A stretch of 64,000 bases of DNA from DATARH01 sp036008175 (GCA_036008175.1 DASYOB010000062.1:1-64000); one strand, 5' to 3'; shown: positions 1-7,552, counted from the first letter of the stretch. Notes: generated from the sequence alone by a model not told the origin. Translations and numbers: made by a program.

Positions 1-98
1 CGAAAGCGGTGGCGGTCGGAGCAGCTGGCGATGTGGGCCAGCATCCGTTCGGCACCCCCGACCTCAAGCCCGGTGATCAAGTGCAGGATGGTAATCAT
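1..98 (-). CDS. Glycosyltransferase, N-terminal fragment (runs off window)
   Basis: Partial gene: only the first 32 codons are inside the window, so the C-terminal part and the catalytic domain are not visible. The translation begins MITILHLITGLEVGGAERML. A short beta strand followed by a G-L-x-x-G-G-A-E-R-M loop is the classic start of family-4 (GT-B fold) glycosyltransferases that build cell-surface polysaccharides. A TAA lies directly upstream in frame, so the ATG at 96-98 is the first possible start. The acceptor and sugar cannot be inferred. Confidence 0.7.
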   Translation of the reverse strand, partial: MITILHLITGLEVGGAERMLAHIASCSDRHRF

Positions 99-283
99 TT
101 ATGTCCGACGCGGTCGCACTAACCTTCCAAACCAGAACCGATGCGACAATGAATGCAGACGCTATCGCCGGAATGCAACGAGCGCCTTCAAGCCAGAATG
201 GTGGGTTTGGCTATCTGAGGAACGATGTGGCGACACTGCTTAAGTCCTGGCGGTAGTGATGATGAAGCCAAGCTCAACAACAG

Positions 284-772
284 TTAGCCCCATAGTGCTT
301 TGTCCTTCAGGCGTACTCCCGGCCCGTTTCCATTGAAGAATTCAACCCCAGCGGCCTCGAAGGCGGCGATGATCTGGGAGAGAGTTCGTGAGCGGGGTTT
401 GGTTGCTCCGCGCTCGAGATCGGCGATGGTCTTCTTGGTGATTTTGCTGTTCAGGACGAGCTCCTCTTGCGACCAGTTGAGTAACGCTCGAGCCGAGCGG
501 CATTGCGCGGGAGAGAGGGTGAGTAGGTCCCTAGCCGCATCTTTAATGTAGTTTCTGAAACGCAAGTTAGCTACATCGTATGACACTTTTCCTGTGGGCG
601 TAGCTACACCGAGGCTCTCTTCGATCAAACGACGGATGGCTTCGGGCCGACCAGGAGAATTCGGTTGATTAAACCGCCATAGATCAAGCCTCTGCAATAA
701 TCTCGGCGGCAGTCTGACCCCCACCGCGGGGTTTATCCCAGTACCCGGTCTCCCTCGTTTTTTTGTTGACAT
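284..772 (-). CDS. XRE-family regulator with ribbon-helix-helix-like N-terminus
   Basis: Encodes 162 aa. The first ~55 residues (basic GRPGTG segment, then VRLPPRLLQRLD and EAIRRLIEESL) look like a ribbon-helix-helix or AT-hook-type DNA-binding segment. The C-terminal ~70 residues are a Cro/C1 helix-turn-helix (ARALLNWSQEEL, then KKTIADLERGATKP), ending in the segment AAFEAAGVEFFNGNGPGVRL that is common in XRE regulators of alphaproteobacterial mobile elements. The open frame extends further upstream, but the ATG at 770-772 is the first Met followed by protein-like composition. A perfect palindrome lies directly upstream of it, suggesting autoregulation. It is divergent from the phage-like genes at 986-3398 and is probably their repressor; that role is inferred. 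Confidence 0.75.
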   Translation of the reverse strand: MSTKKRGRPGTGINPAVGVRLPPRLLQRLDLWRFNQPNSPGRPEAIRRLIEESLGVATPTGKVSYDVANLRFRNYIKDAARDLLTLSPAQCRSARALLNWSQEELVLNSKITKKTIADLERGATKPRSRTLSQIIAAFEAAGVEFFNGNGPGVRLKDKALWG

Positions 773-774
773 AA

Positions 775-787
775 GAGTCTCAGACTC
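775..787. promoter_or_regulatory. Palindromic operator candidate GAGTCTCAGACTC
   Basis: A perfect 13-bp palindrome centred on 781, in the divergent region between the XRE gene (start at 772) and the rightward phage-like genes. A TTGACA at 766-771 followed after 17-18 bp by an AT-rich AGAATAT could be a rightward promoter; the palindrome fills its spacer, so a bound repressor would block it. A second short palindrome, TGTCGACA, lies about 10 bp further right. Confidence 0.45.
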
Positions 788-985
788 GAGAATATATGTC
801 GACACATAGTGGAGCTGAGCAACCCCGCGATGCATGTACTGGATGAAATCGACGTCCCGTTCGGGCCTGTCTATGCACAGCCTTTCCCCTAACGACCTTG
901 CCACCGTTACAACACCGCCGCGCGCCGGGCCACGCTGGCCGGGGCCCCGCTCTCTTCTGCGCCCGCGCATCCTGGATTCTACATC

Positions 986-1314
986 ATGCGCCTGCGGCGC
1001 AGCGCCCCTTTGGTGCCGGCACTGATCTACCGGCGCTGTCCGATGGTGATCCCGCAACCGACGGCGGTCGACGGGCCACACCCCGACGACTGGTGCCGGC
1101 CGCTCGACCGCTCGCCTTGCCTCCAGGCGATGATCGACGGCGAGCCGGTACCGGTCGACCGCATCTGGACCGCGCGCTCGCTGAAACCGATCAGTCCCGA
1201 AGAGTACGCCTTCCGCATCGGCCCGCTGCGGCGCTGGGCCCGGGCCTACCCCAGATGCCCGAAGCCCGGCCGCACAAACCGGTCGATCTCGCCGCCCTTC
1301 CCCCACTCTTTTGA
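986..1314 (+). pseudogene. Phage-type hypothetical protein, apparent -1 base frameshift
   Basis: The reading frame from the ATG at 986 gives a plausible protein of about 87 residues (MRLRRSAPLVPALIYRRC through IGPLRRWARAY). The downstream sequence then makes sense only in another frame, giving PQMPEARPHKPVDLAALPPL and a stop at 1312-1314, just before the Shine-Dalgarno sequence of the next gene. The switch falls on the run CTACCCCAG near 1248; one extra C would restore a continuous protein of ~108 aa. I recognise this only as a short hypothetical type found in phage-like islands. The indel could be real decay, a sequencing error in a homopolymer, or less likely programmed slippage. Confidence 0.5.
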
Positions 1315-1326
1315 GGAGCGATCCCG

Positions 1327-1500
1327 GTGGTCCGCTTCCACGGCTCCGGCCCGCGCCCGGAGGCGATCTATTCCTATGCCGACGTTCCGGCGGAAGTGGC
1401 CGCGGGGCTCATCGTCGCCGAGAGCCCCGGCACCTATTTCCACCGCCACATCCGCCAAGGCGGCTACCCGTTCCGGCGCCACGAGGGCGATCAGCAATGA
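1327..1500 (+). CDS. KTSC-domain small protein
   Basis: A 57-aa gene with a GTG start, preceded by a good GAGGAG ribosome site at 1313-1318. The translation carries the KTSC pattern: a G-x-G...YSYADVP strand, then a helix, then AESPGTYFHRHIR and YPF. KTSC proteins are tiny and frequent in phages and near lysyl-tRNA synthetases; their function is poorly defined. The stop overlaps the next start as ATGA, so it is probably translationally coupled to the nuclease gene. A cysteine is absent, so no metal site is expected. Confidence 0.7.
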   Translation: MVRFHGSGPRPEAIYSYADVPAEVAAGLIVAESPGTYFHRHIRQGGYPFRRHEGDQQ

Positions 1501-1856
1501 GGCTGCCCGAGAAGCTAAAACGGCCGAGGATGGGGGTGCGGATGCCATTGCAAAAGATCTGGCCGCGGCACCGGCGCTGGGTCAAATCGCATGGCTGCTG
1601 CGTCCCGGGTTGCCGAGCCCCAAGCGTCGACCTTGCCCATCTGCGTTCGGCCACCAATGCCGGCAAGGGCCAACGGCCGCATGACATCTTCGGCGTCAGC
1701 TTATGCCGTCTGCACCATGACGAGCAGCACCGCATCGGCGCCGAGGCCTTCAGCGACAGATACGGCATCGATCTCTGGGAATTGGCCGCCGAATTCGCCC
1801 GGCGCAGCCCGGACTGGGAGATGCGCGCGTCGCTGAGGCTCGTGTCCCTCGGCTAG
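1497..1856 (+). CDS. Ref/DUF968-like HNH-type nuclease
   Basis: 119 aa. The core reads GCCVPGC, then VDLAHLRS, then FGVSLCRLHHDEQHR. The Cys pair plus a later C-x-x-H-H resembles the zinc-holding HNH fold of DUF968 and the RecA-dependent nuclease Ref found on phages and islands. Such proteins cut DNA during recombination or phage replication. The ATG at 1497 was chosen because it overlaps the preceding stop and because the upstream in-frame codons are low-complexity Arg/Pro. It lies between a KTSC gene and a DUF3987 gene, a typical mobile-element neighbourhood. Activity on DNA is inferred from family resemblance. Confidence 0.7.
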   Translation: MRLPEKLKRPRMGVRMPLQKIWPRHRRWVKSHGCCVPGCRAPSVDLAHLRSATNAGKGQRPHDIFGVSLCRLHHDEQHRIGAEAFSDRYGIDLWELAAEFARRSPDWEMRASLRLVSLG

Positions 1857-1910
1857 GACGTAGGCCCCGGACTTCTGGATGCGACCTGTCGCAGGCGGCC
1901 GGCTTTGGTG

Positions 1911-3398
1911 ATGACCGCGGCACCTCCCGACCTCACCATTCATCAGGCCTGGCCGGAGCCAGACTTTGCTGTGTTGCGGCGCGATCGGCGTCCGCCGCCC
2001 AAGCTGCCGATCTCCGCCTTCGGGCCGGCTTGGGCTGATTGGATCGCCACCGCGGCCGAGGCCGCGGCATGCCCGCCCGATTATGTCGCGGCGCCCTTGC
2101 TCGCCACCGCCTCGGCGCTGATCGGGCACGCCCGCTGGGCGCAGGCAACACCGGGATGGGTTGAACCGCCGCATCTCTGGCTCGGTGTCGTCGGCGACAG
2201 CGGCAACGGCAAGAGCCCGGGTGCGGACTGCTTGATGCGGGACGTCCTGCCGGTGATCGAGCGCAGGATGCTCGCCGACTTCCCCGACCGGCTGCGGGAC
2301 TGGGGTGTCAGGCTCGAGCTCGACAAGGCCGCGCGGGACAGCTGGCGACGAGACCTGCGCGATGCAGCAAAACGCGGCAATCCGCTGTTCTTGGTGCCGC
2401 CGATGATTTCGTGTCCGCAGCCGCAAGCGCCGCGGCTGCGACAGCATGATGTCACGATCGGGAAAGTAGCCGAGCTGCTCGCCCATGCGGCGCCCAAAGG
2501 TCTCCTTATCGTCCGTGCCGAGCTGGTCGGGTGGATCGCCAGCATGAACGCGTACAATGGCGGCGGACGTGCATTCTGGATCGAGGCCTATGGCGGACGC
2601 CCCTACCGGGTGGAGCGCAAAGCGGACCCGAACCCGATCATCGTCCCCCGCCTGGCGGTCGCGGTTTATGGCGGGACCCAGCCCGACAGGCTCGCCCGCT
2701 TGCTGCGCGAGGCGGATGACGGATTGCTCGGAAGGTTGCTGTGGCTATGGCCCGAGCCGGTGCCGTTTCGCCTGGGGCAACAGAATCCGCGCGCGGAATT
2801 GGCGATCCGTGCCCTCGATCGCCTGCGCGAGCTGGATCTGCAGCCGGGCGATCCGCCAATGCCGATCCGGGTGCCGCTAACAGCTGAGGGGCGCGGCTTG
2901 CTCGAGACTTTTGCCCGCGACATGCAGGAGCGGCAGCAGGGCGCCGATGGCCTCTTACGAGCCGCCTTGGGCAAGGTGCGCGGCCAGGTGCTGCGGCTGG
3001 CGCTGGTTCTGGAGATGCTATGGTGGTGCGGTGAGGACGGGGTTTTGCCGCCGCCGACCCGGATCAGCTCCCGCGCTCTCGCCGCCGCAGCGGACCTGAT
3101 CGGGGATTATTTCATGACGATGGCGGAGCGGGTCTACGGCGACGCTGCGGCGACAACCCGCGACAGCGATGCCGCTGCCTTGGCGTATTGGATCCTCGGC
3201 ACCCGCCCGAAGGAGGTGCACATTCGGTATCTGCAGCGCGAGGTTCGCTTGCCTGGATTGCGCACCGCCGAACAAATTCGCGAGGCGGCCGACCTTCTCG
3301 TGGCGGCCGGTTGGCTGCGCCCGCCAGCGCTGAACACGCGGTATGGGCCTCAGGCCCGGCTCTCCTATCCCGTCAATCCCCGGCTGCGGTCGGCATAA
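1911..3398 (+). CDS. DUF3987 (YfjI-like) P-loop protein
   Basis: About 495 aa. N-terminal half: LWLGVVGDSGNGKSPG at ~100-115, a degenerate Walker A in the position typical of DUF3987, preceded by YVAAPLLATASALIGHARW. Middle: LIVRAELVGWIASMNAYNGGGRAFWIEAYGG, a characteristic DUF3987 stretch (described from 2506-2592). C-terminal part: helical and winged-helix-like. DUF3987 proteins occur on phages, plasmids and integrative elements and are thought to act in replication (primase/helicase-like). Three start codons stand in a row (TTG, GTG, ATG from 1905); the ATG at 1911 is chosen. The second Walker A serine/threonine is replaced by Ser-Pro, so ATPase activity is uncertain. Confidence 0.8.
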   Translation: MTAAPPDLTIHQAWPEPDFAVLRRDRRPPPKLPISAFGPAWADWIATAAEAAACPPDYVAAPLLATASALIGHARWAQATPGWVEPPHLWLGVVGDSGNGKSPGADCLMRDVLPVIERRMLADFPDRLRDWGVRLELDKAARDSWRRDLRDAAKRGNPLFLVPPMISCPQPQAPRLRQHDVTIGKVAELLAHAAPKGLLIVRAELVGWIASMNAYNGGGRAFWIEAYGGRPYRVERKADPNPIIVPRLAVAVYGGTQPDRLARLLREADDGLLGRLLWLWPEPVPFRLGQQNPRAELAIRALDRLRELDLQPGDPPMPIRVPLTAEGRGLLETFARDMQERQQGADGLLRAALGKVRGQVLRLALVLEMLWWCGEDGVLPPPTRISSRALAAAADLIGDYFMTMAERVYGDAAATTRDSDAAALAYWILGTRPKEVHIRYLQREVRLPGLRTAEQIREAADLLVAAGWLRPPALNTRYGPQARLSYPVNPRLRSA

Positions 3399-3642
3399 AT
3401 GAGCCGGCCAGGCACCGGGTACCGCACAGCGGCAGACAGGGCAGATCGGGGCCTGGGCTGCATGCACTGTCCCGACCTGTCCACAGTGTCATAGCGGAGC
3501 CCGATTTGATTGCCGGGCACCCACGGCCCGGCTGGTTAGGCCGCTTAAACTCTCCGATTAAATCTTGAGATCACAGGGCGGCGCCGCTTTCGGAGGACAA
3601 CAGGGTTAGACCGCAAAGCGTCACGGAGACTCAGTTTATTTC
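3399..3642. other. Gene-free stretch at the right edge of the accessory island
   Basis: I see no convincing gene, tRNA or terminator here. Short inverted GC-rich words occur (GCCGGGCACCCACGGCCCGGC near 3515). It separates the DUF3987 gene from a decayed gene and may hold a worn element boundary, but no repeated att core could be identified by eye. Confidence 0.4.
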
Positions 3643-3866
3643 GGAGGCTGCAATCTAAGCTACGTCGAGACCGGCGATGGTTACGTCGTGATCGATTCGC
3701 CGCAGCAGCCGATCGATGCCGAGCGCTGGTGAGAGCGCCTAGAGGAAAGCGCCCATCTGATACCTCATCGCCGCACGGAGATCACATCTCCGGCAACGCC
3801 TATTTCCCGAAGGTGATCGAGCTCGGGCAGGTCCAACTGCAGGAATATTTCTCGCTTCGGCGTCCG
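3643..3866 (+). pseudogene. Decayed metallo-beta-lactamase-fold hydrolase fragment
   Basis: Two collinear pieces in different frames match the N-terminal part of an MBL-fold hydrolase. The first reads GGCNLSYVETGDGYVVIDSP and runs to a stop at 3730-3732. After a frameshift the second reads SSPHGDHISGNAYFP, then LGQVQLQEYFSL. H-x-D-H is the zinc-binding motif of the fold, here with Gly before Asp. No start codon with a ribosome site is visible, and the C-terminal two thirds are gone. This is a fossil rather than a gene. Confidence 0.6.
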
Positions 3867-4040
3867 TTAGGCGCCGCCGCTCTCTTGGAGCAGTTGCTCG
3901 CGCGCAAGGGTTAGGTATTTGCGACGGCCCGCTTGGTCGGCGGTGGGTTTGTTGTCGCGGGCCCAGTCCCAGGTGGTTCTATCCTGTGCGCAAAGTTCCT
4001 TGGCTCGCCGCAGGATCGCCGCGTCATCGACCTTTGCCAT
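3867..4040 (-). CDS. Small conserved hypothetical protein
   Basis: 57 aa, highly charged, starting MAKVDDAAILRRAKELC and ending with a predicted helix (GRRKYLTLAREQLLQE). Short proteins of this pattern (MAKVDEAAILRRAKEL...) are common in Rhizobiales and Rhodospirillales and have no known role. The ATG at 4038-4040 is preferred over the longer frame because it matches where those proteins begin. No domain, metal motif or membrane segment is seen. Confidence 0.65.
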   Translation of the reverse strand: MAKVDDAAILRRAKELCAQDRTTWDWARDNKPTADQAGRRKYLTLAREQLLQESGGA

Positions 4041-4121
4041 GCTCGCTCCATCCCGCTGCTCTCCGGTAAGCATATGGGGTCTGAGCGGCCGGCGCGATAC
4101 CCGCGTTCAAAAATCTGCGCG

Positions 4122-4928
4122 CTAACCCCACGGTCCGGGCCCGGGTCGATAGCCGCGGCCGGATTCCGGGACACTGCCGCTGTGAAAGGTGCGGCGTCCG
4201 CTGAGCGCCGTCGGCGAGGCGGAGGCGAACATCGGCGTCTTTTGCGCCTGCAGCAGCTCGACCCGCCATGGCCGCAATATCATATAAAGCACGATGCCGC
4301 TGGTGAAACCGCCAACATGCGCCCAGAACGCCACACCAGGCGCGCCGTGTTCGGTTTCAAGGCCGCTGAGCAGCTGGCCGGCGAACCACAGGCCGAGCAG
4401 GATCCAGGCCGGGACCGTGACGATCCAGAAGAAGATCACGATCCAGACGAAGCAATGCACATTGGCGCGCGGGTAGGTGACCAGATAGGCGCCGAGCACG
4501 CCGGCGATGGCGCCGCTGGCCCCGAGCATCGGTACTTGCGACAGCTTGTCGACGAGCGCCTGCGCCATCGCCGCCGCGACCCCGCTGCCGAGGTATAGGA
4601 TCAGATACCGGGCACGCCCTAGCACGTCCTCGATATTGTTGCCGAAGATCCACAGGAACAGCATGTTGCCGCCGAGATGCAACCAGCCGCCATGCAGGAA
4701 CATGCTCGTGAAGATCGTCGCCCAGGGCGGGATGGGTTGCAGCGCCCGCGGTAGCTCTACATAGCCGAACAACACGGCCGGGATCATCCCGTATTGATAG
4801 GCGACGACGTCCTGATGCTGACCCAGTTCCCAAAGGAATGCGCCGATGCACATCAAGATCAGGACATAGGTGACGACCGGCGTGCGCCTGATCGGGTTGT
4901 CGTCGTATAGCGGGAGGGCGAAGATCAC
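4122..4928 (-). CDS. Rhomboid-family intramembrane serine protease
   Basis: 268 aa from the GTG at 4928. Six or more hydrophobic segments. The catalytic Ser138 sits in GASGA and the catalytic His204 in AHVGGF; FLHGGWLHLGGNMLFLWIFG (73-96) is the rhomboid TM2 signature with His/Asn oxyanion residues. It cleaves membrane proteins within or next to their transmembrane helix; substrates are unknown. The C-terminal tail (~225-268) is Gly/Pro/Ser rich and likely cytoplasmic. The alternative GTG at 4973 lacks a ribosome site, whereas GAGGA precedes 4928 and the protein then starts near LPLYDDNP as in most family members. Confidence 0.9.
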   Translation of the reverse strand: MIFALPLYDDNPIRRTPVVTYVLILMCIGAFLWELGQHQDVVAYQYGMIPAVLFGYVELPRALQPIPPWATIFTSMFLHGGWLHLGGNMLFLWIFGNNIEDVLGRARYLILYLGSGVAAAMAQALVDKLSQVPMLGASGAIAGVLGAYLVTYPRANVHCFVWIVIFFWIVTVPAWILLGLWFAGQLLSGLETEHGAPGVAFWAHVGGFTSGIVLYMILRPWRVELLQAQKTPMFASASPTALSGRRTFHSGSVPESGRGYRPGPGPWG

Positions 4929-5028
4929 GCCTGGGTCCTCGGCAACCAACCAGCGCGGTTCGGACCGCGCCACCCGAGGCTAACGGTCACGTGCTATCTT
5001 TTGCGGCGTTCCGCTGCAAATGTCAGGC

Positions 5029-5799
5029 TCAGGATCCGACAAGACCGAGCTGCGGGCTCGATGGCTCGGCGAAGCTGCGCTTCGGGATGCGGCCGGCAAG
5101 TCGGGCGAGGCGTCCCCCCTCGACCCCGGCGCGCATCGCCGCCGCCATCCGCCGCGGATCGTGCGATTTGGCGATCGCGGTATTGGCCAGCACCGCGTCG
5201 CAGCCGAGCTCCATCGCAAAGGCCGCGTCCGAGGCGGTGCCGATGCCGGCGTCGAGCACGACCGGCACCGGGCTGCGGGCGCAGATCAGCTCGATCCCCG
5301 CCGGGTTGGCGATGCCCATGCCCGAGCCAATCAGCGATCCCAGCGGCATAACCGCGGCGCAGCCGACATCGGCAAGCTTCTGGCAGGTGACCGGATCGTC
5401 GTTGCAGTAGGGCAGCACGACAAAGCCCTTGTGGACCAGCTCGTCGGCGGCGTGCACCAGCTGCTCGACGTCAGGGTATAGCGTCTCCCGATCGCCGATC
5501 AGTTCGAGCTTGACCCAATCGGTCTGCAACGCCTCGCGCGCCAACTCGGCGGTCAGGACCGCGTCACGCGCGGTGACGCAGCCTGAGGTGTTGGGCAGAA
5601 TCCGATAACGTCCGCCGAGCAGATCGATCAGACTCTCGGCATAGCCTTCGAGGCTGATCCGCCGGATCGAGGCGGTCACGAGCTCGGCGCCGCTTTCCTC
5701 CAAAGAATCGAGCAGCACCTGCTGGTTCGGGTAGCCGGAGGTGCCGACGAAAAGCCGCGACCGGAGCTTGGTCCCGGCGATCAGAAGCGGGTCGTCCAT
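5029..5799 (-). CDS. thiG: Thiazole synthase
   Basis: 256 aa, a full-length ThiG TIM barrel. It forms the thiazole phosphate moiety of thiamine from deoxyxylulose phosphate, dehydroglycine and ThiS thiocarboxylate. Lys97 in DWVKLELIGD is the Schiff-base lysine; GMGIANPAGI and VVLDAGIGTASDAA are the phosphate-binding loops. Third gene of thiO-thiS-thiG, 22 bp after thiS, and so under the upstream TPP riboswitch. The usual thiE does not follow; the next gene is the rhomboid protease. Confidence 0.95.
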   Translation of the reverse strand: MDDPLLIAGTKLRSRLFVGTSGYPNQQVLLDSLEESGAELVTASIRRISLEGYAESLIDLLGGRYRILPNTSGCVTARDAVLTAELAREALQTDWVKLELIGDRETLYPDVEQLVHAADELVHKGFVVLPYCNDDPVTCQKLADVGCAAVMPLGSLIGSGMGIANPAGIELICARSPVPVVLDAGIGTASDAAFAMELGCDAVLANTAIAKSHDPRRMAAAMRAGVEGGRLARLAGRIPKRSFAEPSSPQLGLVGS

Positions 5800-5821
5800 C
5801 GATGGTTTCCTACTCACAAAC

Positions 5822-6028
5822 TCAGCCGCCCTGAAATGGGCGAACGATCTCGATATTGTCACCCGGCGAAAGCGCCGCTTCCGGCCACTCCGTCCGACGC
5901 ACGACATTGCCATTGACGGCGACGGCGAGAAAGCGGGCGTTCGGGTCGATGCCGCGCTCGACGAGCAATTCGGCGATAGTGGCCGCCGTCAGCTCTTCTT
6001 CGATCCCGTTGATCCGCAGCCGGGTCAT
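5822..6028 (-). CDS. thiS: Sulfur carrier protein
   Basis: 68 aa, ubiquitin-like fold, ending in the required Gly-Gly (VRPFQGG). The terminal carboxylate is adenylated by ThiF and converted to a thiocarboxylate that gives sulfur to ThiG. PGDNIEIVRPF is the conserved last strand. The start overlaps the thiO stop by four bases, so the two are coupled. Confidence 0.95.
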   Translation of the reverse strand: MTRLRINGIEEELTAATIAELLVERGIDPNARFLAVAVNGNVVRRTEWPEAALSPGDNIEIVRPFQGG

Positions 6029-7155
6029 AGCGCCTTCGCCCGGATTGGCGCAGTCGTGGCCGCGAAGCGCTCGGGTGAGAACGGCAGCGCATTCTCGGGC
6101 AGACGACCGGTCAGCACAAAGGCGCTGATCAAGGCGGCGGTGACCGGCGTCAGCAGAATGCCGTTGCGATGATGCCCGGTGGCGACGACAAGCCCGTCGA
6201 TGCCGCTCGGGCCCAGCATAGGTGCGTCATCGCGCGAGCCCGGGCGGAAGCCGACCCAGGTCTCGGCGATCGGCAATTCCTCGATCGTCGGCACCGCGCG
6301 CCAGGCGCCTTCGAGCAGGGCTAAGATCCCGCCAGCGGTCAGACTCGTGTCGAAGCCCCGCTCCTCGACCGTTCCGCCGATTACCAGCCTTCCGTCGTTG
6401 CGCGGGACCATATAGCCGCGCGGCAGCCACACGACATGACGCAACAATGGCGCCGCCGGATCCATCTGCAATGCCAGCATCTGGCCCTTGATCGGCCGCA
6501 CTGGCGGCAGATATGCCGGCGGAATGCCGCCGATCTCGCGCGACCAGGCGCCGGCCGCCAGCACGACGATTTCGGCCGGCTCGCGCCCGCGCTCGCTGAC
6601 AGCACCAGCGGCACGGCCGCCTTTGAAGAGAACCTCTCGGACAGCGCAATGCTCGACCAGCTCGACCCCGGCGCGGCGGGCGGCAATGGCGAGGGCCCGG
6701 CCAAGGTCGCGGTTCTCGACCTGGTGGTCGCGCGGGCTCCATACCGCGGCGGCGATGCCGGGTTTCAGATGCGGTTCGCGATGGCGCGCCTCGGCCGCGG
6801 AAAGCCAATGCAGATCGAGGCCAAGACCCTTCTGGAATTCATAAGAATGATGCAGTTGCGCGGCATCGTCGCGATTCAGCGCGACGACCAGCGTGCCCTC
6901 GTCGCGGTAATTGACGGAGATGTCGGCGGCGGCTTCCAGTTCGCGGGCAAAATCCGGCCATAGACGCTGACTTTCCAGAGCGAGCGGCAGCAACGGTTCC
7001 TCGCCAGGCTCGGTCTCGACCGCCGCGGCGAGCATCCCGGCGGCGGCCCAGCTCGCGCCATGCCCGGCCTCACCGCGATCAAATACCGTGACGGCACAGC
7101 CGGCTTGTGCCAGACGCCAGGCGATGCCGAGGCCGATGACACCGGCCCCGATCAC
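6025..7155 (-). CDS. thiO: Glycine oxidase
   Basis: At least 376 aa. FAD-dependent DAO-family enzyme that oxidises glycine to the imine used by ThiG. The dinucleotide fold starts IGAGVIGLGIAWRLA; a C-terminal GFRPGSRDDAPMLG and ATGHHRNGILLTP match ThiO. From the first standard start (GTG at 7155) the protein lacks the first beta-strand residues (KTVV), which are encoded upstream in frame from 7212. The only candidate start with correct spacing to the riboswitch-embedded GGGAG is an ATT at 7198-7200, which would add 15 residues. The true N-terminus is therefore uncertain. Confidence 0.9.
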   Translation of the reverse strand: MIGAGVIGLGIAWRLAQAGCAVTVFDRGEAGHGASWAAAGMLAAAVETEPGEEPLLPLALESQRLWPDFARELEAAADISVNYRDEGTLVVALNRDDAAQLHHSYEFQKGLGLDLHWLSAAEARHREPHLKPGIAAAVWSPRDHQVENRDLGRALAIAARRAGVELVEHCAVREVLFKGGRAAGAVSERGREPAEIVVLAAGAWSREIGGIPPAYLPPVRPIKGQMLALQMDPAAPLLRHVVWLPRGYMVPRNDGRLVIGGTVEERGFDTSLTAGGILALLEGAWRAVPTIEELPIAETWVGFRPGSRDDAPMLGPSGIDGLVVATGHHRNGILLTPVTAALISAFVLTGRLPENALPFSPERFAATTAPIRAKAL

Positions 7156-7204
7156 AACGGTTTTTGGGCGATGGGCGGAGAGAACGATCGGTGCGGTAAT
7201 CGCG

Positions 7205-7294
7205 GACTCCCTTCACCGGGCATGCCCGGCCAGGTTCATTGGGTTTAATCTCAGCCGCCCGCACAAATCCCGCGCTTAGGGCAGCACCCCAGCC
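7205..7294 (-). promoter_or_regulatory. TPP (thiamine pyrophosphate) riboswitch
   Basis: On the minus strand the THI-box words occur in order: GGGGTGC (near 7288), GGCTGAGA (near 7250), ACCC...TGAACCTG (near 7235) and CCGGTGAAGGGAGTC at the 3' end. P1 pairs GGCT (7291-7294) with AGTC (7205-7208). The 3' end of the aptamer contains the GGGAG that is the likely ribosome site of thiO, so TPP binding would hide it and repress translation of the thiOSG operon. Confidence 0.9.
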
Positions 7295-7452
7295 TCTGAC
7301 CCAATTTCAGGCCGAGCCCCTCGGCATGCAAGGATTTTCTGCGGCAGCGCGGTGCCGCACGGGCATTGCAATCGGCGCCAAGTCAATCCGAACGCGGCGA
7401 AATTCTCTATTTGCTTAATCTTTTAGATAGATTTGCTCGGCATTATCGGACT

Positions 7453-7531
7453 TACGCGCTCCTAGCGGTGCGCGGGCCCGCATGGGCATCCTCCCCTCAG
7501 ACTTCAGGCCGCCATTGGCGGCCTGTTTTTT
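7453..7531 (+). ncRNA. Candidate small RNA with anti-Shine-Dalgarno motif
   Basis: No coding frame precedes the strong terminator at 7506-7531, so something else must be transcribed into it. The ~50 bases upstream hold a GCGGGCCCGC palindrome and the unpaired word ATCCTCCCCTC, an anti-Shine-Dalgarno motif like that of alphaproteobacterial trans-acting sRNAs (AbcR, CcsR types). An AT-rich region at 7400-7450 (CATTAT at 7441-7446 as possible -10) could be the promoter. The 5' end is a guess. Confidence 0.4.
7506..7531 (+). terminator. Rho-independent terminator
   Basis: Perfect 8-bp stem AGGCCGCC / GGCGGCCT with an ATT loop, followed by GTTTTTTA. Rightward only, since no T-run exists on the other side. 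No protein gene ends just upstream, which supports the small RNA call. Confidence 0.85.
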
Positions 7532-7552
7532 AGACCGGCCCCGGCAACGCGA

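Noticed and set aside
31..243. 70-aa rightward open frame at the left edge
   Set aside because: It lies over the start of the minus-strand glycosyltransferase, whose motif is clear; the translation has no protein-like pattern.
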